Shown here: piece by piece, positions 9,462 through 20,115 of the stretch
Layout of the letters: every line of letters begins with the position of its first letter
Position numbering within the stretch: the first letter of the stretch is position 1
Assembly (NCBI RefSeq): GCF_028583425.1
Contig: NC_072800.1
Span: forward strand, 90,348,501 to 90,412,500
Length of the DNA: 64,000 nucleotides
DNA from: Eublepharis macularius
Lineage: Eukaryota; Chordata; Lepidosauria; Squamata; Eublepharidae
Direction of reading: 5' to 3'
Position numbers and translations under genes: made by a program
The notes under the pieces: generated by a model
What the model saw: only the letters and a program-made list of their open reading frames with translations
The model's database searches: none
Told to the model about the DNA's origin: nothing

Positions 9462-10177
9462 TTTTTATTTTTTAAAAAAAATTATTGGGTGAGTAAAGAT
9501 TAATATTACAGATTTTCAATTGAAACTCTCATTTCCATATTCTCCCACCCTTCCCCCCCCCTCTTAATCTAAGACTTCCAACCCGATGTCTAAACCTACT
9601 ACTTATATCTCCTTTTTTATTCTTAACTGTCTTAGTACGCTACTGAGATAGATAATATATATTGAATTAAGCAAAACCTAACATCAAACTATCAATTACA
9701 TTATATTTCTAACTTATCTCCCCTCTTCTTTTGTAAAGATCAGTATTTCTTCCTTTCTGTAAGCTTAATAGTTATCTAACAACCATAATTCTCCCTTTAC
9801 ATCCCACTTCTTTTCCAAATACTGTTTTAACTTCCCCCAGTCATTAAAAAATTCTTCTGGATTCTGTTCTCTCAACTTTCTCGTCATCTTGTCCATTTCT
9901 GCCATGTACAGCAATTTTTGTATCCAATTTTCAATAGATGGTACTTCTTGCGTCTTCCATTTCTGAGCATATAAAATTCTTGCGGCTGTTGTCATATAGA
10001 ATAATAAAGTTCTTTGTTGCCTGGGAATCTCTTCTAATTTCAGACTTAACAACAGTAGTTCTGGGTTCTTATTTATTGGGATTTGTAAAATTTCAGTCAT
10101 AGCTTCTGTAATATCTCCCCAGAACTGTTTTGCTACCTCACATGTCCACCACATATGATATAATGAACCTTCATGGT
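9462..10177 (-). mobile_element. L1 LINE, 5'-truncated, with 20-bp target duplication
   Basis: The minus strand encodes the C-terminal end of L1 ORF2: SLYHMWWTCEVAKQFWGDI, then MAEMDKMTRKLREQNPEEF and KKWDVKGELWLLDNY ending at 9765, followed by an AT-rich 3' UTR and a short A tail (T-run on the plus strand near 9470). A 20-bp direct duplication TTATAATCATTTTATCTTCT flanks it at 9442-9461 and 10178-10197, proving target-primed insertion. The HMWW...C segment is the C-terminal zinc-binding region of L1-type ORF2. The piece holds no catalytic domain. Confidence 0.93.
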
Positions 10178-10197
10178 TTATAATCATTTTATCTTCT

Positions 10198-10776
10198 ATG
10201 ACCTCAATTGAGATACTATTAATCAGTGCCTCAACCGGTGATATCAATCTGCTGAATTTAATTTGTTTTAAAAGATATGTACTTATATATTTTGGAGAGT
10301 TCTAATAGAAATTGGACAATATTGATCAAGAAAGTTTGGATAGGAATGATTTAACTGTCATAGTTGATTTGAGAAAGGACTTCTGCATCACTGCCTGACT
10401 ATATATGAAGGGGAAGAATGTGTTAGCGCCATCCATTAAGCTATGCTTCTTGTTGCATTGAAAGATATGTATGGAGCGGCTACGTGTTTATTTATTTACT
10501 TCATTTACACCCTGCCTTCTCCCAAGTAGGGACCCAAAGGAGCTTAAACCATTCTCCTCTCCTCTATTTTATAGTCACAAAACTATTGGCCCTATCATTT
10601 ATACTAATAACCAAATTGCTGTGATCTGTGAATACTTAAATCTGCAGAATGGAGCCACAGACAGACAAGACAGATCTTCCTACACACCCGAAAAATGCCC
10701 CAGGTTTGCAGAAAAGTTTGAAATCTTAAAAAAACCCAACATGATAAAAGGCATTTTCCCATTTTTTTCTGGAAGT
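10198..10776. other. No gene; old LINE/SINE-like tail
   Basis: Near 10485-10570 a TTTATTTACTTCATTTACACC block resembles a worn 3' tail of L2-related repeats on the minus strand. Nothing else is recognised. Confidence 0.35.
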
Positions 10777-10807
10777 GACATCATGCCATCATTGATGGCA
10801 TGATGTC
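10777..10807. repeat. Perfect 31-bp palindrome
   Basis: GACATCATGCCATCA, one central T, then the exact reverse complement TGATGGCATGATGTC. No unpaired base in the arms. Confidence 0.9.
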
Positions 10808-10839
10808 CCCCCCCATGTCCCTGTCCCCCGATCTCCAGT

Positions 10840-11110
10840 CATGACTTGAGAAAGAGAGATCAATAGCAGCCAAAGAGGTTTCAAAATCCTGGGACAGAGC
10901 TGGTAAGGATCACTCAGCAAGAATGTTGAAGTCCCCCGAAACAATCAGTCTAGGAGGTGTATCTTGCATCACTCGCACAAGCGTGTCTGCTAATTGAGAG
11001 AGGGTGCCTGAGGGAGAATTAGGTGTCTAGTAGACAAGTGGAATGCCCGATCTATCCTTAGAATCCAATGTAATGAGCGTTCAGTCAGTGACAGCGATAG
11101 TTAGCTAGAG
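10840..11110 (-). pseudogene. L2/CR1-type LINE endonuclease fragment
   Basis: Read on the minus strand, a short part resembles the apurinic-type endonuclease of L2/CR1 LINEs, with the SGDFNILAE active-site segment (plus-strand region near 10915-10950) followed by LAAIDLS. Stops and the short length show it is an old fragment. Confidence 0.6.
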
Positions 11111-11116
11111 GGCTTA

Positions 11117-11324
11117 GCAGTGGAAAAGAGCAAGAGTCCAGTAGCACCTATAAGACTAACAAAATTCGTGGTAGGGTATGAGCTTTCATGAGCCACAGCT
11201 ACTTCTTCAGATGCCTGAAGGTATCTAACCTGAAGAAGTGAGCTGTGGCACACAAAAGCTCATACCCTACCACGAATTTTGTTAGTCTTATAGGTGCTAC
11301 TGGACTCTTGCTCTTTTCCACTGC
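11117..11324. repeat. Inverted pair of Penelope-like(?) terminal repeats
   Basis: Arms at 11117-11210 and 11230-11324 are near-perfect reverse complements around a 19-bp loop. Each arm reads outward as CTGAAGAAGTGAGCTGTGG, then AAAGCTCATACCCTACCAC and TGGACTCTTGCTCTTTTC. The same unit occurs singly at 20768 and, more diverged, at 48083. The call to a Penelope-like element is an inference from the paired arrangement and the hammerhead-like core. Confidence 0.6.
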
Positions 11325-11989
11325 TTCAGACAGACTAACACAGCTACCCATCTTCATATAAGCAGTTATTACTGGTTTAATGCTTGTGCTGTCAGAGGCC
11401 TGAAGCCAAACATTGGGCAAGTTATTTCTGATTATTTGTTACCTCTTCAGCAATTGAGCAGGTGCCACTTTCTTCTCAGCCAAGTTTTTTTCGCTGTTTG
11501 CTCTCTTTCAACTTCCCTCTGTAAGTCTTCCAAGATCCCCTGTTCATTTCATAAGCCGTCCCGCTGTGCTGTCAGGTCCCTGGTTCTTGCTTAACTCGGC
11601 TCCTGATTCTTTTACCCTTTTTTCCCCACTTACATTGCCTCTGTGAGATCAGAACATCTTAGCCAACAGCGATTGGAGACTCTTCTGCCTATCAAACCTT
11701 TTAAATCACAACCACTAGAACAAAATCCCATGCAACAGTGGTTCGTCAGATTTTTTAAAGTGAAACCTACTTCTAACCTCATTATACGTTGGGGGACTTG
11801 CTTCTACACATATTGTACTTTTGGGGACGCAATTATGAAGTAACGCCACACTACTTTCTCCCCAGCATAAATAGCATGCATTTCCCATCATCTAATCTTG
11901 ATCAAGGTAATATTTTATTCTTCAAGTCTAACCTGTATAAATGCACAGCATTATGGAGCGACAGATTGTATTTCATAGGCAATAATAAT
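11325..11989. other. No gene recognised
   Basis: Mixed sequence with short open frames only; no repeat structure beyond a T-rich patch near 11620. Confidence 0.45.
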
Positions 11990-12135
11990 AAATAATAATA
12001 ACATTCGATTTATATACCGCCCTTCAGGACAACTTAATACCCACTCATAGCTGTTTACAAAGTGTGTTATTATTATCCCCACAACAATCACCCTGTGAGG
12101 TGGGTGGGGCTGAGAGAGCTCCGGAGAACTGTGAC

Positions 12136-12975
12136 TAGAGATGGGCACGAACAGCAATACGAACAAAAAAAAGCCACAAACAGCCCGATCTGCTGTTCAT
12201 GAACAAGCTGTTCATGAGGCCCCATTCTAAATGAACAGGTGGTTGTTGCAAGCCTCATTTGTTGCTGTTCATCTTGCTGTTCGTCAAGCCAGTCTGGCAC
12301 CTGCAATTAATTCTCTTGGCAACTTAGGCAGGGATTGTCTGACCTCTGTCTAAACTCCTGCTGTTGCCCTTGAAACCCCAATCTAAGCCCAATTTAGCTT
12401 GATAGGCAGGTCTTCCTTTCAAGTGTGGAGCTCCAAATTTGTTACAAGGAATCAAAGAGCAGGGGGGCGGTGGGCTCCCAGCTCTGGTTTTGCAGACAGT
12501 GAGGGAGAGACAGTTGCTGTTGGCTTTTTGAGAGAGAGACGGAGAGTGTATTGGAGCTTCAATTTTCTTTGTGTGTGTTCCAGGGCTGCTGCCAGGCTGC
12601 TGCCAGGCTCTGGGCCAAGCTATTATTTATTACTGGTATCTTTCCCGCTGCCTGCTCAGGTAAGGTTCCTGGGAGTGGTGTGGTGGGGATCTACCCCTTC
12701 AGGTTCCAGGGCTGCTGCCAGGCTCTGGGGCCAAGCTATTATTTATTATTGGTATCTTTCCTGGTGCCTGCTCAGGTCAGGTTTCTGGGAGTAGTGCAGT
12801 AGGGATCTTGACTTGGGTGATGGCTAGAGGAGAGCCTGCTGGCCCCCACGAACAGCCAACCACAAACATGTTCGTGAACAGAGCCATGTTCATGGTTGTT
12901 CATGAGTCCCTGTTCATGGATGGCAACGAACAACGAACATCATGTTCATTTTTTTTCTGTTCGTGCCCATCTCTA
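12136..12975. mobile_element. hAT-type MITE (TAGAGATGGGCACGAAC ends)
   Basis: Inverted ends TAGAGATGGGCACGAACAG and CTGTTCGTGCCCATCTCTA. The flanking 8-mers ACTGTGAC and GCTGTGAA match at 6 of 8, a worn hAT duplication of the SINE sequence. The interior contains repeated TGTTCATGAACA-like palindromes and a tandem duplication of about 130 bp at 12570-12795. No transposase. A partial relative is at 52055-52370. Confidence 0.8.
12570..12795 (+). repeat. Tandem duplication inside the hAT MITE
   Basis: Two diverged units, each containing GCTGCTGCCAGGCTCTGG and CAAGCTATTATTTATTA, offset about 128 bp. Confidence 0.8.
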
Positions 12976-13083
12976 GCTGTGAATGACCCAAGATCACCCA
13001 GCTGGCTACAACTGGAGGAGTGGGGAATCAAACCCGGTTCTCCAGATTAGAGTTCCACTGCTCTTAACCACTACACCAAACTG

Positions 13084-14377
13084 GTAAGTTGCACCATGAT
13101 GCAGAGGCGAACCCAAATTTGTTGCTGAGCTTCTCTCAGCAATTCTTGTTTCCACAATCCCCCTGCAAGAAAATCTTGACCCACTTTGAATCCCAGCCCC
13201 CGGTCCTGATCACTATCTTGTGGTATTACAACATAAATTAACATTCTAGAACACTTACTTAATCTTAGCTGTTGAAAGCAAGCAGTAAAAAGAAAGGCTT
13301 TCAGAAGCATTTCCGGGAAGTTCTAAAGCTTGGTCTTCAATGGATCTTGAAGGGAGCTAGCTATGTCAATAACAGCAGTTAAACATCCATTTGTATGTCA
13401 TCTAAATTTGGCACAGAGGGCCAGCCAGAGCTCAGTTGTTACCCAAAGGGGAAGATCTCCTTATGAGTTGAGGGGAATTAGCAGCAAGGAGCAGGCAGCA
13501 AGAGGGGGTGATTGAGGGATCTCCACCTATATATACGAGGATTGTCCTGGCTAGAGAACTCCTTTCAATAAACAGACAGATAGTTCAACCAAGAAGGGAT
13601 TTTTATTGAAAATAATAAAAATCAGTAGAACACAACACATTCACACCACAAGCAACATGAATTCAAGGCTAACTAGGTCAGAGGATAGTTATTTGAGAAA
13701 GAGGAGGAGCGTTGAGCGGCTGGTGCTTCAAGGTAGAAGGGCTTGAACGTTCAAGGGGGGAATGCTGGATCCAAGCATGCACACAGTTTGGGCTGAGAGG
13801 CAGTCTATTTTATACCATTTGTCCTACCTTGGGGAAAGATTGCATCTTCTACCCCAAAAACAAAGGTTTGAGTGGTTGGTCTCAAGGTGGGACAAAGGAC
13901 TGAGAAGTTGTCTCCGGGATGAGACAAAGAGCTAGCAAACTGTCTCCAAAGTGGGACAATAAGCCGGTAAAACGGTCTTCAGGGTGTAACAAAGGACTAG
14001 TAAGGTTTGATTAAGTCTTCCTGGGAGGAACTAAAGTTATCAAATTATAATTGATGACCTGCAAGGTGGATGGGCTATTGGTTCTCTGAACCCCTTAAGA
14101 ATAGGGAAGTGGTTAAGGTGAGATCACTTGGGTGGGATGGGTTGATTAATTCAGGAACTCTCGGAAGTCTGTATTGTATCAGGAATCTTAGCACAGCCTC
14201 TGGAGCAAGGGGGTGGGGTCGATCTGGCCTTGCCTGTTTCTCCCCATTTTTGCACATTCTATTTCCTGGGCGGAATCTGGCTTCCTGCTTGGGCAACAAC
14301 TTCCACGTTTTCTGCCGGTTTGGGCAGTATTTTTAGTGCTGGAAGCATCATGGGGGCAGTTCTGATTGCTAACACAG

Positions 14378-14379
<2 letters not shown>
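13084..14379. other. Unassigned; possible LTR-like block at about 13100-13640
   Basis: On the plus strand a CTATATATACG TATA-like box at about 13529 is followed 35 bp later by TTCAATAAACAG (polyadenylation signal), the order of U3-R in an LTR. I could not find matching LTR ends or a partner. From 13700 to 14370 the sequence has repeated GGGACAA/GAGACAAAG motifs and no coding frame. Confidence 0.25.

Positions 14380-14467
<88 letters not shown>
14380..14467 (+). repeat. (GATT)n microsatellite
   Basis: About 22 uninterrupted GATT units. It lies where an L2-type tail begins on the minus strand, so it probably grew from that tail. Confidence 0.97.
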
Positions 14468-14470
<3 letters not shown>

Positions 14471-14700
14471 TTCTAGCCCTCCCTCCCCACAAGCAGGCTC
14501 AGGGAGGGTCACAATCATAGATAAATTACAACGAATAAAACCAGTAAAATACAGCTCAGTACTAACTCCTCGAGCATGGGGAGGCAGATGGACCATATGC
14601 TCCCCCCCACACACTGACAGGAGACCAGCAGGGAGGCTAACTTGATGGATCCAGTGCTGGCCTCAACTATATGCCTGGCGGGACATCTCTGTCTTAGTGA
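14468..14700 (-). mobile_element. L2-type LINE 3' fragment
   Basis: CTAGCCCTCCCTCCCCACAAGCAGGCTCAGGG at the start matches the 3' end of other L2 copies on the minus strand, and near 14665 ATATGCCTGGCGGGACATC matches the end of their ORF2 (C terminus ...CRQAYG). Coding part is only a few codons. Confidence 0.65.
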
Positions 14701-16189
14701 CAGTGAGAGGACTCCTCAAGAGAAAAGGAGCCCCCTGTTAGCCAGTTCCAAAGCAGCAGACACCAGCAAGCAAGAGGAGAAGCTGCAGGGTGATCAGCCA
14801 CCGACACCCTCCAGCTCTGATGCAACAGGTGAAGCCCAGCCAGTTGTTTCCAGCCTTCCAGGATTGCACTGATAACAGAGGCTAGGATCGGAGCTACTGG
14901 AGAGACGGCACGATCCAGGCTTCCCGGCCCGGCGCCAGCTGCTTGTTGTTGACAACGATGAGTAGCGGCAGGATAGCTCCCAAACAGTTGACTGCAAACA
15001 GCACATAGATATAAAAACCAGCCAAAGGGAACTGTCAGGCATGGAAGCAACAAGTCGGAATCATGCTGGCTCTACAACCACTACCTTGGACCCTGCCTTG
15101 TTTCCTGTGGCTGTCTGGACTGTTCCTTGACTCTGCCTAGATCATGCCCTCGGACCTGCCGGTGACTGACCTTTGGACCTCCTGAACTTGCTATTCAGAT
15201 TGCCCCTCTGACCAAACGACTGACGGCTTTGGACTCTGTGCTTTGACCTAGGACTGAACTTTCGACTGCACTGCTTAAGTGGGTCCTCTTGCCTTACTCA
15301 CTCCATGCTCTGATGGTGCAACCCATGCCAGCCTGCCACAGCCTGCGACATAAACTGCAAATCACTCTATTCTGCAGTCATGGCCTATCACTGTCTTAGC
15401 TAGAGGACCTCTTCTCTCAGTATGCTCTGAAGGTGCCACTCGGCAAAAGAGTAAGACAAACAAGCATAGGCTTAACAATATGGCGGGAGATCTCCTGCCT
15501 CCAGACTTCACTGCCCACTGCAATTCAGTAGGAGGAAATTGGCTGGTGAAATGGAGGGATGCAATCATTGCTCTGATATGATGACCTAACTTCCTGCCTT
15601 GATATGATAACCTAACTTCCCGTGAGATCTGGAAGTGAGATCTGGAAGTGACATCACTGTGCTGTGCTGGGGGGATGCTTTAGCATGCGTCCAAAACTCT
15701 GTGGGTATGCTCCCATCTGTAAATTCTTTCCTTCCCCATCCCCTGCTGGTTTCCATACTTGGTAATCCTAAACATTTTCTGTCATGGCTCCATCCTCACT
15801 AGGGCCAGGTGAGGGCCGGTGGCAGGGATATGGAGGTAGGTGTGACATAACCAACATTGTACATCACTTCTGGGTAGCTCTAGAAATTGCTAGAAATTTT
15901 ATGGTAGAAACGTAAAGTTCCCAACAATTCCTTTTTTTTAAAATAATATTTTTTATTTTCCAACACACACAAACATATATATATACACAAATATGAGACA
16001 GTTATCATTTTACTTGTCAATATCTGTTATCTATTTCTTTATCTCTTATATTTCATCTTATTACATCAATTGTTAGTTCTATTATGTCATTATACAGTTA
16101 ATCATAATATCATATTTGATATGAAAGGGCAAATGGAAGAAGACTTCTCTGTATTATGGGATCCCTTCTACAAATGGTTGACAAATAAC
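14701..16189. other. No gene recognised
   Basis: Open frames here are short and look like chance. Near 15600 a GATATGATAACCTAACTTCC block occurs twice in direct order. No named repeat was recognised. Confidence 0.4.
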
Positions 16190-16447
16190 CAGGGCTTTTT
16201 TTCAGGGGGAACGCGGGGGAATGGAGTTCCGTCACTTCTTGAAAATGGTCACATGGTTGGTGGCCCCGCCCCCTGACCTCCAGACAGAGGGGAGTTTAGA
16301 TTGCCCTCCGCGCCACTCAGCAGCGCGGAGGGCAATCTAAACTCCCCTCTGTCTGGAGATCAGGGGCGGGGCCACCAACCATGTGACCATTTTCTCTGAG
16401 GGCAACCCACTGAGTTCCATGACCTCTTTTCCCAGAAAAAAGCCCTG
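16190..16447. mobile_element. hAT-type foldback MITE, copy 2
   Basis: The same family as 1555-1808 in opposite orientation. Ends CAGGGCTTTTTTTC and GAAAAAAGCCCTG with a perfect 8-bp duplication CAAATAAC at 16182-16189 and 16448-16455. The internal hairpin arms (AAAATGGTCACATGGTTGG ... CCAACCATGTGACCATTTT) remain almost fully paired. Confidence 0.92.
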
Positions 16448-17030
16448 CAAATAACTATATCCGGTAAACAGAAAAAGTTCCCAGCAATTCCTAGAGCTAC
16501 ACTTTTGTCATTGCCAGCTTACACCCACAGTGATGTAGCAACGTCAGCAACTTCACTCTTTTTGAATTTATTTTTTCCCACCACTGCTCAGAGCAAAGTG
16601 GCTCGCTGGCAGGAGGCCTCAGGAAAAAAATGTGCTGTAAAATGGATTCCCTAAGAGATGAAGCAGGAAACACTTGGTTAATATTGCCCCTATGTGTGGT
16701 AAACAGTTACAAAGAAGGATACAGATAAGAAAGCCACCTTGACTATTGTAAGCTGCCTTGAGATCCTGCTAGGTACAAAGGTGATGTATAAATGTTTTTA
16801 ATTAATTAATTAATTAAGCATTAATATTTGGAAGAGAAGCTACCTGACTCCTTCTGGAGTCTGGAAAAAGAAGCTGTGTCGTAGTTGTTAAGCTGGCTGT
16901 TGCCAAAACATCTTCTAGGCCTCTAGGCCCAAGCTGTGTATATAACAACATTCGATTTATATACCGCCCTTCAAGACAACTTAATGCCCACTCAGAGCGG
17001 TTTACAAAGTATGCTATTATTAGTATGTAC
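16448..17030. other. L2-like tail and SINE 3' fragment
   Basis: About 16735-16820 carries an L2-like tail on the plus strand (AAGCTGCCTTGAGATCCTG ... TGATGTATAAAT then (TTAA)n). About 16948-17030 is the 3' end of the L2-tailed SINE on the minus strand (CATTCGATTTATATACCGCC). Confidence 0.65.
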
Positions 17031-17695
17031 GTAAATAAAACCTGTTTGGTTCCTTACTAAACAGGATTCGTTCTTTGTGTAATCTGGAGCGATCTTCCTA
17101 ACTTCCTGTTGTAACACAACACTTCTATTGTTTTTGCAGAATGTGTACAGCAGAACTGTTCAAGAAGGCATTTTCATAAATAGAATAGGTACTGGGTAAA
17201 ATAGAATTGTGTAGGAGGGCACTCTCCATTAAGTAATAGTGCTGGAATTTTTATTGTCCATAAAAAAGTTAGGCAGTCTTCTTCTGGTGGGAGAGGGGGG
17301 ACCTAGCGCTTATCTTCCTGGCACTTGGGGACTCTCCTTGTGTGCCAGCATGATAACAGCATTTCCAGTAAGTGCCGTCATTATGCAAGGCTGGGAATCA
17401 TGCTCAGTCACAATTCACTACGAGCTAATTTGGGCCCCAAACAGCCCCAGGAGCCATTTGGGGCCCAAATCAGAAGGGCCTCAGGAGGCTCGTTTCCCAC
17501 CTTTTCCCCCACTGGCATTTCAATAACAGCAGAGCTCACCACATGGGACTCCAGGCTCCCAACCATGTAGACCATTGGCTCCCTCCCCTGATATAACTAT
17601 GATGATCCTTAGGCAATGAAAATTTTCTCTGCTGTGCCTCGTTTTTCATGCAGCAACCACTGACCAGAACCGATAAGTAGATATGTGATAAAAAT
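17031..17695. other. No gene; GGGCCCCAAA-type repeat patch
   Basis: The patch at about 17425-17485 (TTTGGGGCCCAAA-like) resembles the 5' minisatellite seen near L2 copies at 33780-34300 and 47190-47330. Nothing else recognised. Confidence 0.35.
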
Positions 17696-17703
17696 CCTAC
17701 ATA

Positions 17704-18006
17704 CATAGAGAGCCCCTTGGCGCAGAGTGGTAAGCTGCAGTACTGCAGCCCAAGCTCTGCTCATGACCTGAGTTCGATCCCGGTGGAAGCCGGGTTCAGG
17801 TAGCCGGCTCAAGGTTGACTCAGCCTTCCATCCTTCCAAGGTCGGTAAAAAATGAGTACCCAGTTTCCTGGGGGTAAAGTGTAGATGACTGGGGAGGCAA
17901 TGGCAAACCGCCCCATAAAAAGTCTGCCAAGAAAACGTTGTGATGCGACATCCCCTCATGGGTCAGTAATGACTTGGTGCTTGCACAGGGGACTACCTTT
18001 ACCTTA
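17704..18006 (+). mobile_element. tRNA-derived SINE with BovB-like tail, copy 1
   Basis: The head has an A box (TTGGCGCAGAGTGGTAAG) and a B box (GAGTTCGATCCCGG), so it derives from a tRNA and would be transcribed by RNA polymerase III. The body has CTCAAGGTTGACTCAGCC, and the 3' end TGCACAGGGGACTACCTTTACC resembles the tail of squamate BovB LINEs. The target duplication CCTACATA is at 17696-17703 and 18007-18014. This fits the Sauria-type SINEs of lizards and snakes. Confidence 0.88.
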
Positions 18007-18129
18007 CCTACATAACATTTTGCTTGACAACATAACAAGGCAGTAGCAACCAAGCATAAGATGGTCCACAAACCAATCTTGGAGCATGTTCCTTTGTGAT
18101 CCCTGGCAATGAGATGGGCACACAGGGTG

Positions 18130-18330
18130 TGAGTAATAATAATAATAATAACAACAGCAAAAACTGTCCTTAATGCCTCACTCAGAGTGGTAAACAAAAT
18201 CAGTATTATTATTATCCCCACAATGTAGCTGGGGCTGAGAGGAGCCACTTACCCAAGGGCACCTGCTGAGCTCATGGCAGTGGTGGGATTAGAACCAGCA
18301 GAGTGCTGATTTGCAACCCAACCTCTTAAC
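18130..18330 (-). mobile_element. Older L2-tailed SINE relative
   Basis: (TAA)n, then ATTATTATCCCCACAATG, GAGGAGCCACTTACCCAAGG and a worn tRNA-like head TTAACCACTATGC at the right end, all on the minus strand. Confidence 0.65.
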
Positions 18331-18409
18331 CACTATGCTTGATAGTGCTTGCTTGTGCATATATAAACCTGGGTAGATGCATGCACTCTCTTGTGGAAAT
18401 CTGGGAATC

Positions 18410-18485
18410 TAGTTGGTCTTTAAGGTGCTACTAGACCTGAATTTTGCTCCTGTGCTACAGACCTACGTGGTTACCCACCCGAAAC
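18410..18485 (+). repeat. Penelope-like(?) terminal-repeat fragment
   Basis: GTTGGTCTTTAAGGTGCTACT and GCTACAGACCTACGTGG match the distal part of the repeat at 11230-11340. Confidence 0.55.
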
Positions 18486-18489
18486 ATCC

Positions 18490-18715
18490 AATAATAATAA
18501 CAACAACAACAGTGTGCTTATATACTACCCTTTTGGACAGATTAGTGTCAGACTCGGAGGAGGGAACAAAGTCAGTGTTGTTATTATCCCCACAATACAT
18601 CTGAGCAGCTGGGTTTGAGAGGAGTGGCTGACCCAAGGCCACCTGCTAAGCTCATGGCAGGAGTGGGATTCGAACCAGCAGAGTGCTATCTCACAGCCCA
18701 ACAATTTAACCGCTA
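18490..18715 (-). mobile_element. Older L2-tailed SINE relative, second copy
   Basis: Same order as 18130-18330: (TAA)n, ATTATCCCCACAATACAT, GAGTGGCTGACCCAAGGCC, GGATTCGAACCAGCAGAGTG (B-box-like on the minus strand), AACCGCTAT. Confidence 0.65.
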
Positions 18716-19585
18716 TTTTTTTACCCCAGCACTGCTTCTAAAGAGAACCTACTGTAGATATTGTATAAAAATTAGTGGCATCTTAAAGACGAACAAGTTT
18801 TTATTCCAGCATAAGATTTTGTAGACTACATCATGCTTTGTAAAATCCCTGTTGTGGGTCCTCGCTAGGCAGACATTTCTGTTGGAGGTCATGAAAAAAA
18901 TAGGGTGAAAGGGAAACGAAATGCAAGAAGTACAGGGTGAACTCAATCATATAGATTCAAATGAAATCAAGTAATACAGAGAGACAAAATCTGCAATTGG
19001 CCATTTCTTCAGTTTTACTAATCTAGTTTATACCTCAGACAGCTGAAGGTGAGAAGTGTCCTGTTTTATTAAGACAGGTAAAGATTACATGTCCAAAGAT
19101 TCTGTGATGACATCTAATGGTGGAATTTCATACTGGAGTCTCCTTTTGAAGTGCCTTAGATTCCTAGTTTTATTTTTCCCTGCAGCAGAATAACACACCT
19201 GCAATAAGCATTGTATGAATTGGTTTATCACTGCTGTATCTCTGGGCCGGTCGCTTACCTCGTGAGAGTATTCATATAATTATTGCGCAAAAACATTGCC
19301 CTTGTAGGCTTGGCAGTTAGAGATATGTGATGCTTCATATTCCCATCTGGCATGAAGGAAAGAACATCTTGCCTTTAATTTGCAAACTTTTCCAATACAA
19401 AACGTTTAGAGAGTGAGATGAGAGATAAAAGGCTCAGGTACAAATCAGGACATTTCGAGATTGGCAGTCCTGTGGGAACGTGTAGTGCGCTTGCCAGATC
19501 TGCACTCCAAGCCAAGCCCTTTCTAATTGACTAAAGACTTCTAAGATCCATTAAACTGGCATGGCTGGATCTTTAAAGACGACTA
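18716..19585. other. No gene; short Penelope-like(?) tail on minus strand
   Basis: At about 18770-18840 a piece (AGTGGCATCTTAAAGACGAAC) is the reverse complement of the repeat tail family. The rest shows nothing recognisable. Confidence 0.4.
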
Positions 19586-19881
19586 GGGCCGTTTCCACAC
19601 ACTCTTAAAGAGACGGCTCACTCACCAAACTCTGGCTTTTTTTTCACTCACTCCATACATCTCCAGTTTCAAAGTGGAAGCAGGCAGTTTGGCTTCCTTT
19701 TTTTTGGCTTCTTTTCTGAGAATGCAATTTTCCGCACTTTCCAGCGCTGGCTAAAAGACGCTGAAAAAACGGAAGCCAAACTTCCTACTTCTGCTTTGAA
19801 ATCAGAGACATATGGAGTGCATGAAAAAAAGACCGAGTTCGGTGAGTGGGTCGGCTCTTTAAGACCGTGTGGAAATGGCCC
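19586..19881. mobile_element. MITE with GGGCCGTTTCCACAC ends
   Basis: Inverted ends GGGCCGTTTCCACACACTC and GTGTGGAAATGGCCC with extended pairing of the interior (CTCACTCACCAAACTC against GAGTTCGGTGAGTGGG). No clear target duplication. Relatives by end sequence are at 20971 and 30450. Confidence 0.75.
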
Positions 19882-19917
19882 AGGACATCTTATTCTGTTT
19901 TTCTTCTATGGAAGGTA

Positions 19918-20115
19918 GGGTTGCCAAGTCTGGGTTGGGAAATTCTTGAGATTTGGGGGTGGAGTCGGGAGAGATGAGTTGGGGGGGGGAGACCTCAGCA
20001 GGATATAATGCCTACAGAGTCCACCCTCCAAAGCAGGCATTTTCTCCAGGGGAACTAACCTCTGTCATCTGTTGTGTTTCCAGATCTCCAGTCCCCACCT
20101 GGAGGGTGGCAACCC
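19918..20115. mobile_element. MITE with GGGTTGCCA ends
   Basis: Ends GGGTTGCCAAG and GTGGCAACCC, flanked by TA on both sides, consistent with a mariner-like or similar TA-target element. The body (CTCCAAAGCAGGCATTTTCTCC) recurs at 48027, 57964 and 59397. Non-coding. Confidence 0.65.

Larger units (their letters stand above)
11990..13083 (-). mobile_element. tRNA-derived SINE with L2-like tail, split by a hAT MITE
   Basis: On the minus strand the head reads TTTGGTGTAGTGGTTAAGAG (A-box-like) and then a B-box-like GGTTTGATTCCCC. The body is CAGCTGGGTGATCTTGGGTC, and the 3' end GGGCGGTATATAAATCGAATG plus (TTA)n is the same tail seen on the L2 LINEs here. The SINE is interrupted at 12136-12975 by a hAT MITE. 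Other copies are at 40526, 45124, 49266, 57885 and 61335. Confidence 0.88.

Noticed and set aside
14259..14614. Open frame with (INQS)n repeats
   Set aside because: This is translation of the (GATT)n microsatellite.
17704..18006. Possible functional tRNA gene
   Set aside because: A and B boxes are present but no cloverleaf with acceptor stem; the 3' tail and target duplication show a SINE.
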